Below are positions 17,550-24,948 of a DNA stretch of 64,000 nucleotides, one piece after another (positions within the stretch are counted from its first letter, which is position 1; every line of letters begins with the position of its first letter). Below the pieces are notes generated by a model. The model worked only from the letters and a program-made list of their open reading frames with translations, was not told the origin of the DNA and searched no databases. A program made the translations under genes and the position numbers. The DNA lies in assembly GCA_031555615.1 (NCBI GenBank), contig JAVBUF010000032.1, positions 1 through 64,000 of the forward strand, read 5' to 3'. This DNA is from UBA935 sp031555615. Lineage in GTDB: Bacteria > Bacillota > Clostridia > Lachnospirales > Lachnospiraceae.

Positions 17550-18845
17550 ATGAAGCAGGATATGATTGTAATCTTAGATTTGGGAAGTACAGAAAATACC
17601 GTATTGGCAAGGGAAATCAGAGCGTTAGGCGTATATAGTGAGATCTATCCCCATGACATTACCCTGGAAGAACTAAGGGCATTGCCTAATGTAAAAGGCG
17701 TTATTATATATGGCGGTCCCAACCACATCGTGGACGGAGTGCGCATCGATGTAAGTGCCGATATCTACGAGGCCGGGGTTCCGGTGATGGCCATTGACCA
17801 TGAACCGGCCAAATGTCAGGAAAGCTATCTTACCTGGGAAGAAGCAGCCGACAAACTGAAAGCCTTTGTATTTGATACCTGTCAGGCTGAAGCCAACTGG
17901 AATATGAAAAATTTTGTGGCTGACCAGGTGGAGCTGATCAAGCGTCAGGTGGGTGACCGGAAAGTACTTCTGGCACTATCCGGCGGTGTGGACAGTTCGG
18001 TAGTGGCTGCACTTTTGATCAAGGCCATCGGCAAACAGCTGGTTTGTGTACATGTGAATCATGGGCTGATGCGCAAAGGTGAGTCGGAGGATGTTATCAA
18101 AGTATTCGGCCAGGAGCTGGATGCCAATCTGATTTATGTGGATGCCACGGAACGTTATCTGACCAAATTGGAGGGAGTAGCAGATCCGGAGGAGAAGAGA
18201 AAGATTATCGGTACGGAATTTATCCGTATTTTTGAAGAAGAAGCCCGTAAACTGGAGGGAATCGATTTCCTTGGCCAGGGTACTATTTACCCCGATATCG
18301 TTGAAAGCGGTACGAAAACAGCCAAGATGGTGAAGTCTCATCATAATGTTGGCGGGTTGCCCGAGGATATGAAATTTGAACTGGTGGAACCGATTAAGCA
18401 GTTGTTCAAGGATGAGGTAAGGCAGTGTGGACTGGAACTGGGATTGCCGGATGAAATGGTATTTCGTCAGCCCTTTCCCGGACCCGGATTAGGTGTCAGA
18501 TGTCTGGGTGCCATTACCAGAGATCGTTTGGAAGCGGTTAGGGAATCGGATGCGATTTTGCGCGAGGAATTCCAATTGGCTGGATTGGACCGGAAGGTAT
18601 GGCAATACTTTACCGTGGTTCCGGATTTTAAATCGGTAGGTGTCAGGGATAATGCCAGAAGCTTTGATTATATGGTGATCATCCGGGCGGTGAATACCGT
18701 GGATGCTATGACCGCAAGTATCGAGCAGGTGGAATGGCCGGTGCTGCTGAAGATTACCGATCGGATTTTGAAGGAAGTTAAGAATGTGAATCGGGTTTGT
18801 TATGATATGAGTCCGAAGCCGATTGCGACGATAGAGTTTGAATAA
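17550..18845 (+). CDS. guaA: GMP synthase with degenerate glutaminase domain
   Basis: GMP synthase amidates XMP to GMP. This copy is 431 aa, against about 510-525 aa normally. The ATP-pyrophosphatase domain is intact (SGGVDSS at 144-150, then HVNHGLMRKGE) as is the dimerisation domain (FRQPFPGPGLGVR to the PIATIEFE end). The N-terminal class I glutaminase domain is cut to about 115 residues: where GICYG with the catalytic Cys should be it reads MAIDHE, and the His-Glu (HPE) segment is missing. It should therefore depend on free ammonia or a partner. The start at 17550 fits GAAGGGA upstream. Its 3' end is the repeat unit of the downstream island region. Confidence 0.92.
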   Translation: MKQDMIVILDLGSTENTVLAREIRALGVYSEIYPHDITLEELRALPNVKGVIIYGGPNHIVDGVRIDVSADIYEAGVPVMAIDHEPAKCQESYLTWEEAADKLKAFVFDTCQAEANWNMKNFVADQVELIKRQVGDRKVLLALSGGVDSSVVAALLIKAIGKQLVCVHVNHGLMRKGESEDVIKVFGQELDANLIYVDATERYLTKLEGVADPEEKRKIIGTEFIRIFEEEARKLEGIDFLGQGTIYPDIVESGTKTAKMVKSHHNVGGLPEDMKFELVEPIKQLFKDEVRQCGLELGLPDEMVFRQPFPGPGLGVRCLGAITRDRLEAVRESDAILREEFQLAGLDRKVWQYFTVVPDFKSVGVRDNARSFDYMVIIRAVNTVDAMTASIEQVEWPVLLKITDRILKEVKNVNRVCYDMSPKPIATIEFE

Positions 18846-18902
18846 TACCAATTTAATACAGATTATTTTATATGACAGGCGGTCTTTGAGATTGCCTGTC
18901 AT
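18834..18902 (+). repeat. guaA 3'-end/terminator repeat, copy A (type I, presumed attB/attL)
   Basis: This is the true end of guaA (GAGTTTGAATAA) plus its terminator hairpin GACAGGC/GCCTGTC (18874-18880, 18894-18900). The same unit recurs at 20874, 21850 and 23443. Copies A and C share one hairpin sequence type (differing at about 9 of 69 positions by hand count), B and D another. Confidence 0.85.
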
Positions 18903-18908
18903 TCTTAT
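18874..18908 (+). terminator. guaA terminator hairpin
   Basis: GACAGGC (18874-18880) pairs with GCCTGTC (18894-18900), followed by ATTCTTAT. The U tract is poor but the hairpin is preserved by paired changes in the three downstream repeat copies. Confidence 0.6.
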
Positions 18909-19100
18909 AGTATTAGCATTATATTTACTGTGACAAAAAAATGTTGCCATACCTTTAAATGTTGCATTTGTGCTACAAGATTTAGCGTGAAAATAAAATA
19001 GTATAAGAATTGACTTGTGATAACAAGAGCGTTAATATAGTGATATGGGAGTGCTATATTATAGAAAAGATGACAATGGTGGGTTTGAAAGTGAGTTCTG

Positions 19101-19248
19101 CTAGGAGCTTGGGACAAAAGTCCAAAAACAGCAAATTCGATTAATGTATGTTGTATCGATTGTCTAATGTGGTGCTATATATAGTAGGAGATTTCACTGG
19201 AATTCTATTGAATTTCATTAAATATCGACTTTTGTCTCAGGCTCCTAG
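19101..19248. repeat. 148-bp element with 22-bp terminal inverted repeats (MITE-like)
   Basis: CTAGGAGCTTGGGACAAAAG (from 19101) and its near-perfect reverse complement ending CTCCTAG at 19248 pair over about 22 bp with two mismatches. No reading frame lies inside. Such short inverted-repeat elements are typical of non-autonomous mobile elements; it could also act as a stem-loop in the leader of the 19305 gene. The rest of 18903-19304 shows no gene. Confidence 0.55.
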
Positions 19249-19304
19249 GATATATACAAATATAGTGCCCTTTAAATTAAAAAAGATTGGAAGGATAATA
19301 ATAT

Positions 19305-19607
19305 ATGGATTGGTTTTTTGATGGTATAGGAACCGAATTGATTAGTACATTGATAGGAATTTTGATAGGAGCAGGGGCAGGGGGAACTATTGGATATAAA
19401 GTAGGAATAAGCAAAAATATTCTAATTCAAAAGCAAAAGGCAGGAAATGACTCTAAGCAGAAACAGACAGGGAAAATATTACGTGAGGTAGATGACGAAT
19501 CTACAGAAAACAATGTGAAAACTTCCCGTGCAAAAGTGAACCAAAAACAAAAAGGGGGTAGCAGTTCTGTTCAAAGCCAGATAGGGGGAATTAACAGTGA
19601 TAGGTGA
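19305..19607 (+). CDS. small membrane protein with two amyloid-like repeats (candidate effector)
   Basis: This 100-aa protein has one hydrophobic, glycine-rich helix (about residues 12-34, with GILIGAGAGG) and then a polar tail. The tail holds two copies of a 15-residue motif: QKAGNDSKQKQTGKI (44-58) and QKGGSSSVQSQIGGI (82-96), 38 residues apart. The same motif occurs once at the N terminus of the next protein. The layout (membrane segment then two repeats) resembles amyloid-signalling effectors such as fungal HET-S. The stretch is AT-rich compared with guaA, suggesting transfer. Function is inference; I know no named family. Confidence 0.7.
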   Translation: MDWFFDGIGTELISTLIGILIGAGAGGTIGYKVGISKNILIQKQKAGNDSKQKQTGKILREVDDESTENNVKTSRAKVNQKQKGGSSSVQSQIGGINSDR

Positions 19608-20712
19608 TAGGAAAAAACAAAGGGCAGGTAATAATTCACAACAGCTTCAAGCAAATTCAATAAATATTACTAACATAAGTGGTATAGATGAAAAAAGGGC
19701 AAGAGAAATATTTGACGAGATGTATGCTGTTGCTAGAAGAGATTTTACACAAGATGCGTATAACTGTGCGAACCAAAGAGTATCCAAATTTGAAGAGTCT
19801 TTGATGTCAAAAATAGTTCAATTGGACGGTGCATTAGAAAAATTTGCTGATCCTTCATTTCAGTTTCTTTTGACAGAAGCTCATAGAACAGCGGCATCAA
19901 CAGAAAGAGAGGCAGACTATGACTTGTTATCTGAGTTACTTGTTCATAGAATAGAGAAGGGCGAACAAAGAAAAACAAGAGTTGGCATTGAACGGGCAGT
20001 TGAAATTGTTGATCAAATAGATGATGATGCGTTGTGTGCGCTAACTGTTGCACATGCTGTAGCAAAATTATTACCAATCGCTACGGAAATAACTGAGGGC
20101 CTAGATATTCTGCAGAATATTTTTGACAAATTAGTATATATGACTTTGCCACAAGGGAGAGAGTGGCTAGAACATTTGGAAATATTGAATGTAATAAGAG
20201 TATCTACATTTGGTGGGTTAAAAAAGCTGGAACAATTCTATACAGAGCGTCTTGCAGGGTATGTATGTGTTGGTATAAAGAAAGGATCTGAGAATTATAA
20301 TACGGCAATTGAAATATTAAATAATTTAATGATACCACACGTTTTTTTAACAGAGCATGAACTGCTAAATGATTATGTTAGGGTGCCTGTTGTTACATTC
20401 GAGTCGCTGGAAACTGCACGGTATACTCTTAGTGAGAATATAGATGGAGTATCAGTTAATAGAGAAATTAATTTATCAGATGAACAGAAACAAGGCCTGA
20501 AAAATATAATTGGATTATATGATAATTCAGAGGAAATAAAGCAACAAGTAAATGCAGCTTTTGTGAGTGAATGGGAAAAAAGAAATTCATTAAAGTGTTT
20601 GTCGGATTGGTGGGATGCTATTCCGCTATCTTTTGATATAACTGCTATTGGTACGGTATTGGCTCATGCCAATGCTCAAAGGTGTAGTTCTGATATACCA
20701 GCATTGGAATAG
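19597..20712 (+). CDS. LPO_1073/Vpar_1526-like protein with N-terminal amyloid-like motif
   Basis: This 371-aa protein starts at a GTG with AGGGGG 8-9 nt upstream; the start lies 11 nt inside the preceding gene. Residues 8-22 (QRAGNNSQQLQANSI) match the two repeats of the preceding membrane protein. The rest is a soluble alpha/beta domain with KRAREIFDEMYAVARRDFT near residue 33 and FADPSFQFLLTEA near 83. From memory it resembles proteins labelled LPO_1073/Vpar_1526 family, whose function is unknown. Gene overlap plus the shared motif suggest a sensor/effector pair, perhaps phage defence. The module fills the first island segment after guaA. Confidence 0.75.
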   Translation: MIGDRKKQRAGNNSQQLQANSINITNISGIDEKRAREIFDEMYAVARRDFTQDAYNCANQRVSKFEESLMSKIVQLDGALEKFADPSFQFLLTEAHRTAASTEREADYDLLSELLVHRIEKGEQRKTRVGIERAVEIVDQIDDDALCALTVAHAVAKLLPIATEITEGLDILQNIFDKLVYMTLPQGREWLEHLEILNVIRVSTFGGLKKLEQFYTERLAGYVCVGIKKGSENYNTAIEILNNLMIPHVFLTEHELLNDYVRVPVVTFESLETARYTLSENIDGVSVNREINLSDEQKQGLKNIIGLYDNSEEIKQQVNAAFVSEWEKRNSLKCLSDWWDAIPLSFDITAIGTVLAHANAQRCSSDIPALE

Positions 20713-20751
20713 AAAACTTTGTACTATTTATTGTTTTGATACAATAGATTT

Positions 20752-20770
20752 GTGGCAACACTTTGGCAAC
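20752..20770 (+). repeat. arm-type direct repeat TGGCAAC (before copy B)
   Basis: GTGGCAACACTTTGGCAAC holds two TGGCAAC units in tandem. Related pairs lie at 21731-21750 and 24811-24830, each about 100-120 nt before a segment boundary. Spacing and repetition resemble integrase arm sites (inference). Confidence 0.5.
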
Positions 20771-20873
20771 AGAAAATCAGCAAGCCAGAATAGATTATGT
20801 AATTGAGATAAAATAAAGGCATTTTCTACACAAATCTTAAACAAAACAGTTTAAGAAGAACCATGGACTTGCC

Positions 20874-20942
20874 GAGTTTGAATGATGTAAAATTTTATAC
20901 AGATTATTTTAAATGGCGGATAGTCCTTGGATTATCTGCCAT
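20874..20942 (+). repeat. guaA 3'-end/terminator repeat, copy B (type II)
   Basis: GAGTTTGAATGATG, then ACAGATTATTTTA and the hairpin GGCGGATA/TATCTGCC. It reproduces the end of guaA and its terminator with a different but still paired stem. It marks the end of the segment carrying the 19305-20712 module. Confidence 0.8.
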
Positions 20943-21074
20943 AATTTAAATTATATGTATTATTCCGATTTCAGGTAATTAATGTTGCATAAATTTGCTG
21001 AAACTAAAAAAAATACACTTGTGGAGTAACGACAATTGCGTTACAATAATACTTGAAGGAGGTGTGTGAAAAAC

Positions 21075-21377
21075 ATGGAAAAGACAGCAACATTGAATTT
21101 ACGAGTAAATCCGACTGTTAAAGAGAGAGCAGAAGAAGTCCTGACAAGGCTTGGAGTACCTATGTCCACCGCAATAGATATGTATTTGAATCAGATTTCC
21201 CTTACTGGTGGTATTCCGTTTGCAGTTACTTTACCCAAAGCTCCTGATACCATTAATGCTGATTTAATGACACAAGCAGAGCTTCATGCAAAATTGCAAA
21301 GAGGATATGATGATATAGAAGCCGGAAAAGTACAAAATGCAGCAGAGGCATTTACCAGGTTTAGGGAGAGTCATTAG
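21075..21377 (+). CDS. RelB/DinJ-family antitoxin
   Basis: This 100-aa protein has an N-terminal ribbon-helix-helix (TATLNLRVNPTVKERAEEVLTRLGVPMSTAIDMYLNQI, about residues 3-42), which binds DNA and represses the operon. The C-terminal tail would neutralise the toxin. AAGGAGG (21056-21062) points to the ATG at 21075; a GTG at 21066 is too close to it. The toxin gene starts 1 nt after the stop. It sits in the second island segment, the usual place for a stabilisation module. Confidence 0.9.
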   Translation: MEKTATLNLRVNPTVKERAEEVLTRLGVPMSTAIDMYLNQISLTGGIPFAVTLPKAPDTINADLMTQAELHAKLQRGYDDIEAGKVQNAAEAFTRFRESH

Positions 21378-21378
21378 T

Positions 21379-21693
21379 ATGAAGCAGTATACGTTGGATA
21401 TCACGGATGAAGCACTGGCAGATATGGATCAATTATACAATCATATTGCTTATACGTTGCTTGCACTGGAGAATGCAATGGGGCAGTATAACAGAATAGC
21501 TGATGAAATATTAAAGCTTGATATATTTCCAGAGAGTTTTCGCATTATGGATTCAGAACCGGAACATACAAAAGGGCTCAGAAGAATGCCGGTGGACAAC
21601 TATTCAGTATTCTATGTTATCAAAGAATATAGAGTGATTGTAACGGATGTATTATATAGTGCTTCAGATATAAGTAGTCGATTGAAGAGGTAA
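21379..21693 (+). CDS. RelE/ParE-superfamily toxin
   Basis: This 104-aa protein has the type II toxin fold pattern: helical N terminus (DEALADMDQLYNHIAY), then GLRRMPVDNYSVFYVIKEYRVIVTDVLYSASD, the strand-rich core of RelE/ParE toxins. It is translationally coupled to the antitoxin. Whether it cleaves mRNA or poisons gyrase cannot be told from the sequence. Confidence 0.88.
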   Translation: MKQYTLDITDEALADMDQLYNHIAYTLLALENAMGQYNRIADEILKLDIFPESFRIMDSEPEHTKGLRRMPVDNYSVFYVIKEYRVIVTDVLYSASDISSRLKR

Positions 21694-21707
21694 AATGTTA
21701 CTTTATT

Positions 21708-21730
21708 TATTGTATTAAGCTTAATAAAAA
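21708..21730 (+). terminator. hairpin after toxin gene
   Basis: TATTAAGCTTAATA is a perfect 14-bp palindrome followed by AAAATTGG. It is a possible weak terminator of the toxin-antitoxin operon. Confidence 0.4.
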
Positions 21731-21750
21731 TTGGCAATAATTTGGCAAAA
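21731..21750 (+). repeat. arm-type repeat TTGGCAA (before copy C)
   Basis: TTGGCAATAATTTGGCAAAA, followed by a longer block (GTAGGCAAAATAAT, GAAATAAAGAGACGGCATAA) that recurs almost unchanged at 24811-24882. It is part of the boundary module of an island. Confidence 0.5.
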
Positions 21751-21849
21751 AAATCAGTAGGCAAAATAATCTGTGTAATTGAAATAAAGAGACGGCATAA
21801 AAGGCATAAAAACTAAACCGAAATGTTTAAGAACATAATTGCACTTGCC

Positions 21850-21918
21850 GAGTTTGAGTAATACCAATTGAATACAGATTATTTTATATGACAGGTAATC
21901 TATATGATTGTCTGTCAT
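21850..21918 (+). repeat. guaA 3'-end/terminator repeat, copy C (type I)
   Basis: GAGTTTGAGTAATACCAATT and the hairpin GACAGGT/TCTGTC, the same type as the resident guaA end (copy A). It is preceded by CTTGCCGAGTTTGA like copies B and D. Confidence 0.8.
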
Positions 21919-22351
21919 ATTTAAAATATTTGTAATTTGTTTTCTGTAGAAAAGCGTTTGTTGCCAATAATGGAAAAGAGTTTTTTACTTTCTATTGCAG
22001 AAGATAATCTATATAAGAAGGTTGAATGATAGATTTTGCAGACGATGTCTGCAAATTTGAAATATCTGAAGTTGGGCACGGGTTTATCTCAATGAAATAT
22101 TCGTGAATATAGGAAACGTAAATGCCTCTACCTTCTTAGAGTTGAAAGTGATAGCAAAGTAAAGGTTATTATGATAATATTTTTGTTATAATGAGTAACA
22201 AATCACAAGCTGGAAGGTGAATTGTGACAAAATTATGAATAATTATAAATAAATCTAAATATGGTGCGACAAGGAGATATGCAACTGGAATTATCTATTG
22301 ACTTTAACGTCGCGTCAATCTGTATACTTTGAGATGGAGGGAGGTCAGATC
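21919..22351. other. intergenic before merR gene: hairpin, possible promoter, no gene
   Basis: It contains a 9-bp perfect hairpin TTTGCAGAC-GAT-GTCTGCAAA (22035-22055), the pair AAGAAGGT (about 22016) and ACCTTCTT (about 22130), and a TATAAT at 22187-22192 with a poor -35. TTGTTA/TAACAA inverted arms flank that TATAAT. No coding frame was found. Confidence 0.5.
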
Positions 22352-23335
22352 ATGGAATTGCATAGCATTAGTCGGATTTCAAAGTTGTTTAATATTTCAA
22401 CGCGGACATTGCGTTATTACGAACAAATAGGATTGATACAATCGGTAAAAAAGGAAAATTATGCATATCGTACTTACGATGAAAACACTGTTATCCGATT
22501 GAATCAGATTATCATATTGCGAAAGCTTAGAATCCCGCTGAAAAAAATTGCCGATATATTGAAAAGCGAAGATAACGTTACAGCAATTAACGCGTTTCAG
22601 CAAAATCTGGTTGAAATTGAGGATGAAATCACCGCACTCTCCACTATAAAAAATATCATTCAAACCTTATTGGAGAGATTATTATTGCAAAACGATATGC
22701 TACGGTGGGTAGACGATGAAAATTTGCTGGAAATTGTGGATTCCCTGACTGTCTCCAAAATTAATTTCAAGGAGGATAAGACAATGGATGATTTAATCAA
22801 AGCCAGTGAAAAACTGAACAAATTGACGGATAAAGATGTGCGGATTGTATATTTACCACCAGTCACAGTAGCATCAATTCAGTGTATTGGTGGTAAGCCC
22901 GAGACTGAAACGGGAGATTTACTTTTCGCATTTATTAAGGAAAAGAATCTGACCGTAGTAAAACCTGATTTCCGTCATTATGGCTTTAATCACCCTAATG
23001 GTTCATTACCTGACGGCAGTGACCACGGGTATGAACGATGGGTAACCATCCCGTATGATATGGAGGTTCCACTGCCTTTTATAAAAAAGCAATTTGCGGG
23101 TGGTCTGTATGGAGCGCATATGATACCAATGGGTGGATTTGAGGAATGGAATTGGCTGTATGAATGGGCAAAAAATCATGAAAAATATGAGATCGCATGG
23201 GGGGATCCCAATTGTATGCATGGACTTATGGAGGAACATTTGGACGCAATTCATCATTACTTATGGTCTCATGAGGAGTGCGATCAACGACTACAGCTCG
23301 ATTTACTTATTCCGATAAGAGAACGTACTGAATAA
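22352..23335 (+). CDS. MerR-family regulator with GyrI-like effector domain
   Basis: This 327-aa protein has a MerR winged helix (SRISKLFNISTRTLRYYEQIGLI, about residues 6-28), a dimerisation coiled coil (about 85-130) and a C-terminal GyrI/AraC effector-binding-type domain (about 165-325). GGAGGGAGG before the ATG at 22352 fixes the start. MerR proteins of this build sense drugs or other small molecules. It is alone in the third island segment, so its target genes are not obvious. Confidence 0.88.
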   Translation: MELHSISRISKLFNISTRTLRYYEQIGLIQSVKKENYAYRTYDENTVIRLNQIIILRKLRIPLKKIADILKSEDNVTAINAFQQNLVEIEDEITALSTIKNIIQTLLERLLLQNDMLRWVDDENLLEIVDSLTVSKINFKEDKTMDDLIKASEKLNKLTDKDVRIVYLPPVTVASIQCIGGKPETETGDLLFAFIKEKNLTVVKPDFRHYGFNHPNGSLPDGSDHGYERWVTIPYDMEVPLPFIKKQFAGGLYGAHMIPMGGFEEWNWLYEWAKNHEKYEIAWGDPNCMHGLMEEHLDAIHHYLWSHEECDQRLQLDLLIPIRERTE

Positions 23336-23442
23336 GTAAAATGTGGGTCCTACAAATTCAAATTGCAGAGGGCTAAAATAGTTGATTTTCTAGTTAGTAT
23401 CCAGTATAAACAAAATAGTTTAAGAAGAACCGTGAACTTGCC

Positions 23443-23511
23443 GAGTTTGAATAATATAAAATTTTACACAGATTATTTTATATGGCGGATAGTCCTTGGA
23501 TTATCTGCCAT
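23443..23511 (+). repeat. guaA 3'-end/terminator repeat, copy D (type II)
   Basis: GAGTTTGAATAATATAAAAT, ACAGATTATTTTATATG and the hairpin GGCGGAT/ATCTGCC. It differs from copy B at about 4 of 69 positions by hand count and shares the leader TTTAAGAAGAACC. It closes the segment with the merR gene. Confidence 0.8.
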
Positions 23512-23867
23512 AATTTAAAACATACTGTATTGTTCTGATTTTAGGCAATTAATGATGCCATAAATTTGCAGAAATTCTGGGTTCTTGCCCGGAACAACGC
23601 CAATGTTGGATGAAGGCGCGAGGAATAAACGCTTTCTGTTTTATTTAGTATGTGGTAGTATAATATTCGAAAACCATCGCCTATGTGTGGGTGATACTAA
23701 TAGGGTGGCAACTATACAGGCAAGCCAGCAAGAAGTTAGGCGCAATATAACTCTGTTTGCGTTATATACCTAAGGAAATCCTACTTGTTATCCCCATTGA
23801 GAAGTGGCATGGCTATCCCGGGGAGCTCTAGGCGAAAAAAGCCAGCGAATTTTAGGAGAACTAAACT
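23512..23867. other. intergenic, probable decayed sequence
   Basis: No convincing gene was seen. A 62-codon frame at 23585-23773 has no ribosome site and no recognisable composition. The stretch just before 23868 ends with TTTTAGGAGA, the ribosome site of the flavodoxin remnant. Confidence 0.45.
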
Positions 23868-24074
23868 ATGGTAATCGTATATGAATCAAAAACAGGATTT
23901 ACCCGGAGATACGCCGATATGCTTGCCGATAAAACAGGATTTAAAGTATTTTCAACCAAACAGTCTTCAAAAATCGACCATGAAGAAGAAATTATCTTTG
24001 ATGGAGTTAAAGAGGAAAACCTGATCCCTGTGCTTGAATGGCTGCGCAGCGAGATAGTGGAGGGGTATCTATGA
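23868..24074 (+). pseudogene. truncated flavodoxin-like gene
   Basis: The 68-residue product begins like a flavodoxin (MVIVYESKTGFTRRYADMLADKTGFKVF, the FMN-phosphate loop), but jumps at about residue 35 to a C-terminal-like end. Flavodoxins are about 140-170 aa, so an internal deletion removed most of the FMN site. Its TGA overlaps the ATG of the SDR remnant, an original operon arrangement. Confidence 0.65.
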
Positions 24075-24724
24075 AGAACGTCGTAATCACAGGCAGTACG
24101 CGCGGTATTGGCCTTGCAATGGCATTTGAATTTCTGCAGGCAGATGCCTGTTACGCTGTCCGGTAGAGGGGGAGTATTATCGGATACGACCCGCTTGGCT
24201 CCTGAACCATTCGAAGGGAATTACCTCTATGTTCCCTGCAATGTTCAGAAAAAGGAAAGCCTGCAAAATCTTTGGGAGGCGTCTCTCTCAAAGTGGAATG
24301 CGATAGATATATGGATTAATAACGCGGGCCAAAACGCGCCATATTCCTTTTCGTGGGAAACGGGCGATGTCTATATTGAAAACATCATTCAAACCAATGC
24401 GCGCTGACGTATTTTATGAAAGGGCTTGCCAAGGAACTGGAGGGCCAAGGCGTGATAGCGGGGCGGCTGTCTCCCGGTATGATGCTGACCGATTTCATTA
24501 CCAAATCCCCGGACGGCGAACAATCGGAGGCTATTTCAGAGAAAAGCTTCAAAAAGATTTTTAACATTTTAGGGGACAAACCGGAAACCGCAGCACAATT
24601 CTTCATACCGCAAATCCTCGGAAATGCCAAAAACAATGTTCATATTGTCTGGCTTACAAACAGAAAGGCGGCATGGCGCTTTATGACGGCCGGACTTCGA
24701 AAAGACAGGCTGCTTGAAAAATAA
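24071..24724 (+). pseudogene. decayed short-chain dehydrogenase (SDR) gene
   Basis: The first frame from 24071 gives MKNVVITGSTRGIGLAMAFEF (TGxxxGIG cofactor motif), then stops near 24166. A second frame continues to 24407 with IDIWINNAGQNAP (the NNAG motif), and a third to 24724 gives a C-terminal piece (AGRLSPGMMLTDFI). The YxxxK active-site segment is lost at the second junction. At least one frameshift and one deletion show that the gene is dead. Confidence 0.75.
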
Positions 24725-24810
24725 AACCACTGCGGCTCAATTTTGCCAGACATAAGCAGTTAATTGAAGGGATAAAATGGTTACTTTATTATTGCATTGG
24801 CATAATAAAG

Positions 24811-24882
24811 AATGGCAGCAATTTGGCAAAAAAGCAGTAAGGCAAAATAATATGTGTAAATGAAATAAAAAGACGGCATAAA
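24811..24882 (+). repeat. arm-type boundary block E without att-like core
   Basis: AATGGCAGCAATTTGGCAAA and the following GGCAAAATAATATGTGTAAATG and GACGGCATAAAA repeat the block that precedes copy C (21731-21802). No guaA-end unit follows; instead a terminator and a minus-strand small gene appear. It is probably the rearranged right edge of the last segment. Confidence 0.55.
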
Positions 24883-24932
24883 AGACCACCGCAGAGAAAT
24901 CATGTACCGACTCTCAAAAAGTGGTCTTTTAT
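24881..24932. terminator. bidirectional terminator
   Basis: AAAGACCAC (24881-24889) pairs with GTGGTCTTT (24921-24929), with T runs on both strands. It would end transcription of the minus-strand gene at 24949 and of read-through from the left. Confidence 0.7.
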
Positions 24933-24948
24933 CATACTGGAAATGTAA

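Larger units (their letters stand above)
20713..21074. other. intergenic: arm repeats and att-like copy B, no gene
   Basis: This 362-bp stretch holds the TGGCAAC pair, a leader TTTAAGAAGAACC before copy B, copy B itself and the ribosome site of the antitoxin gene. I see no reading frame with coding character. Confidence 0.6.

Noticed and set aside
23585..23773. 62-codon frame between copy D and the flavodoxin remnant
   Set aside because: No ribosome site and no recognisable protein pattern; probably chance in decayed DNA.
20752..24830. TGGCAA repeats considered as a CRISPR or tandem repeat array
   Set aside because: Only short pairs at three places with irregular spacing and no spacers; they fit integrase arm sites better.
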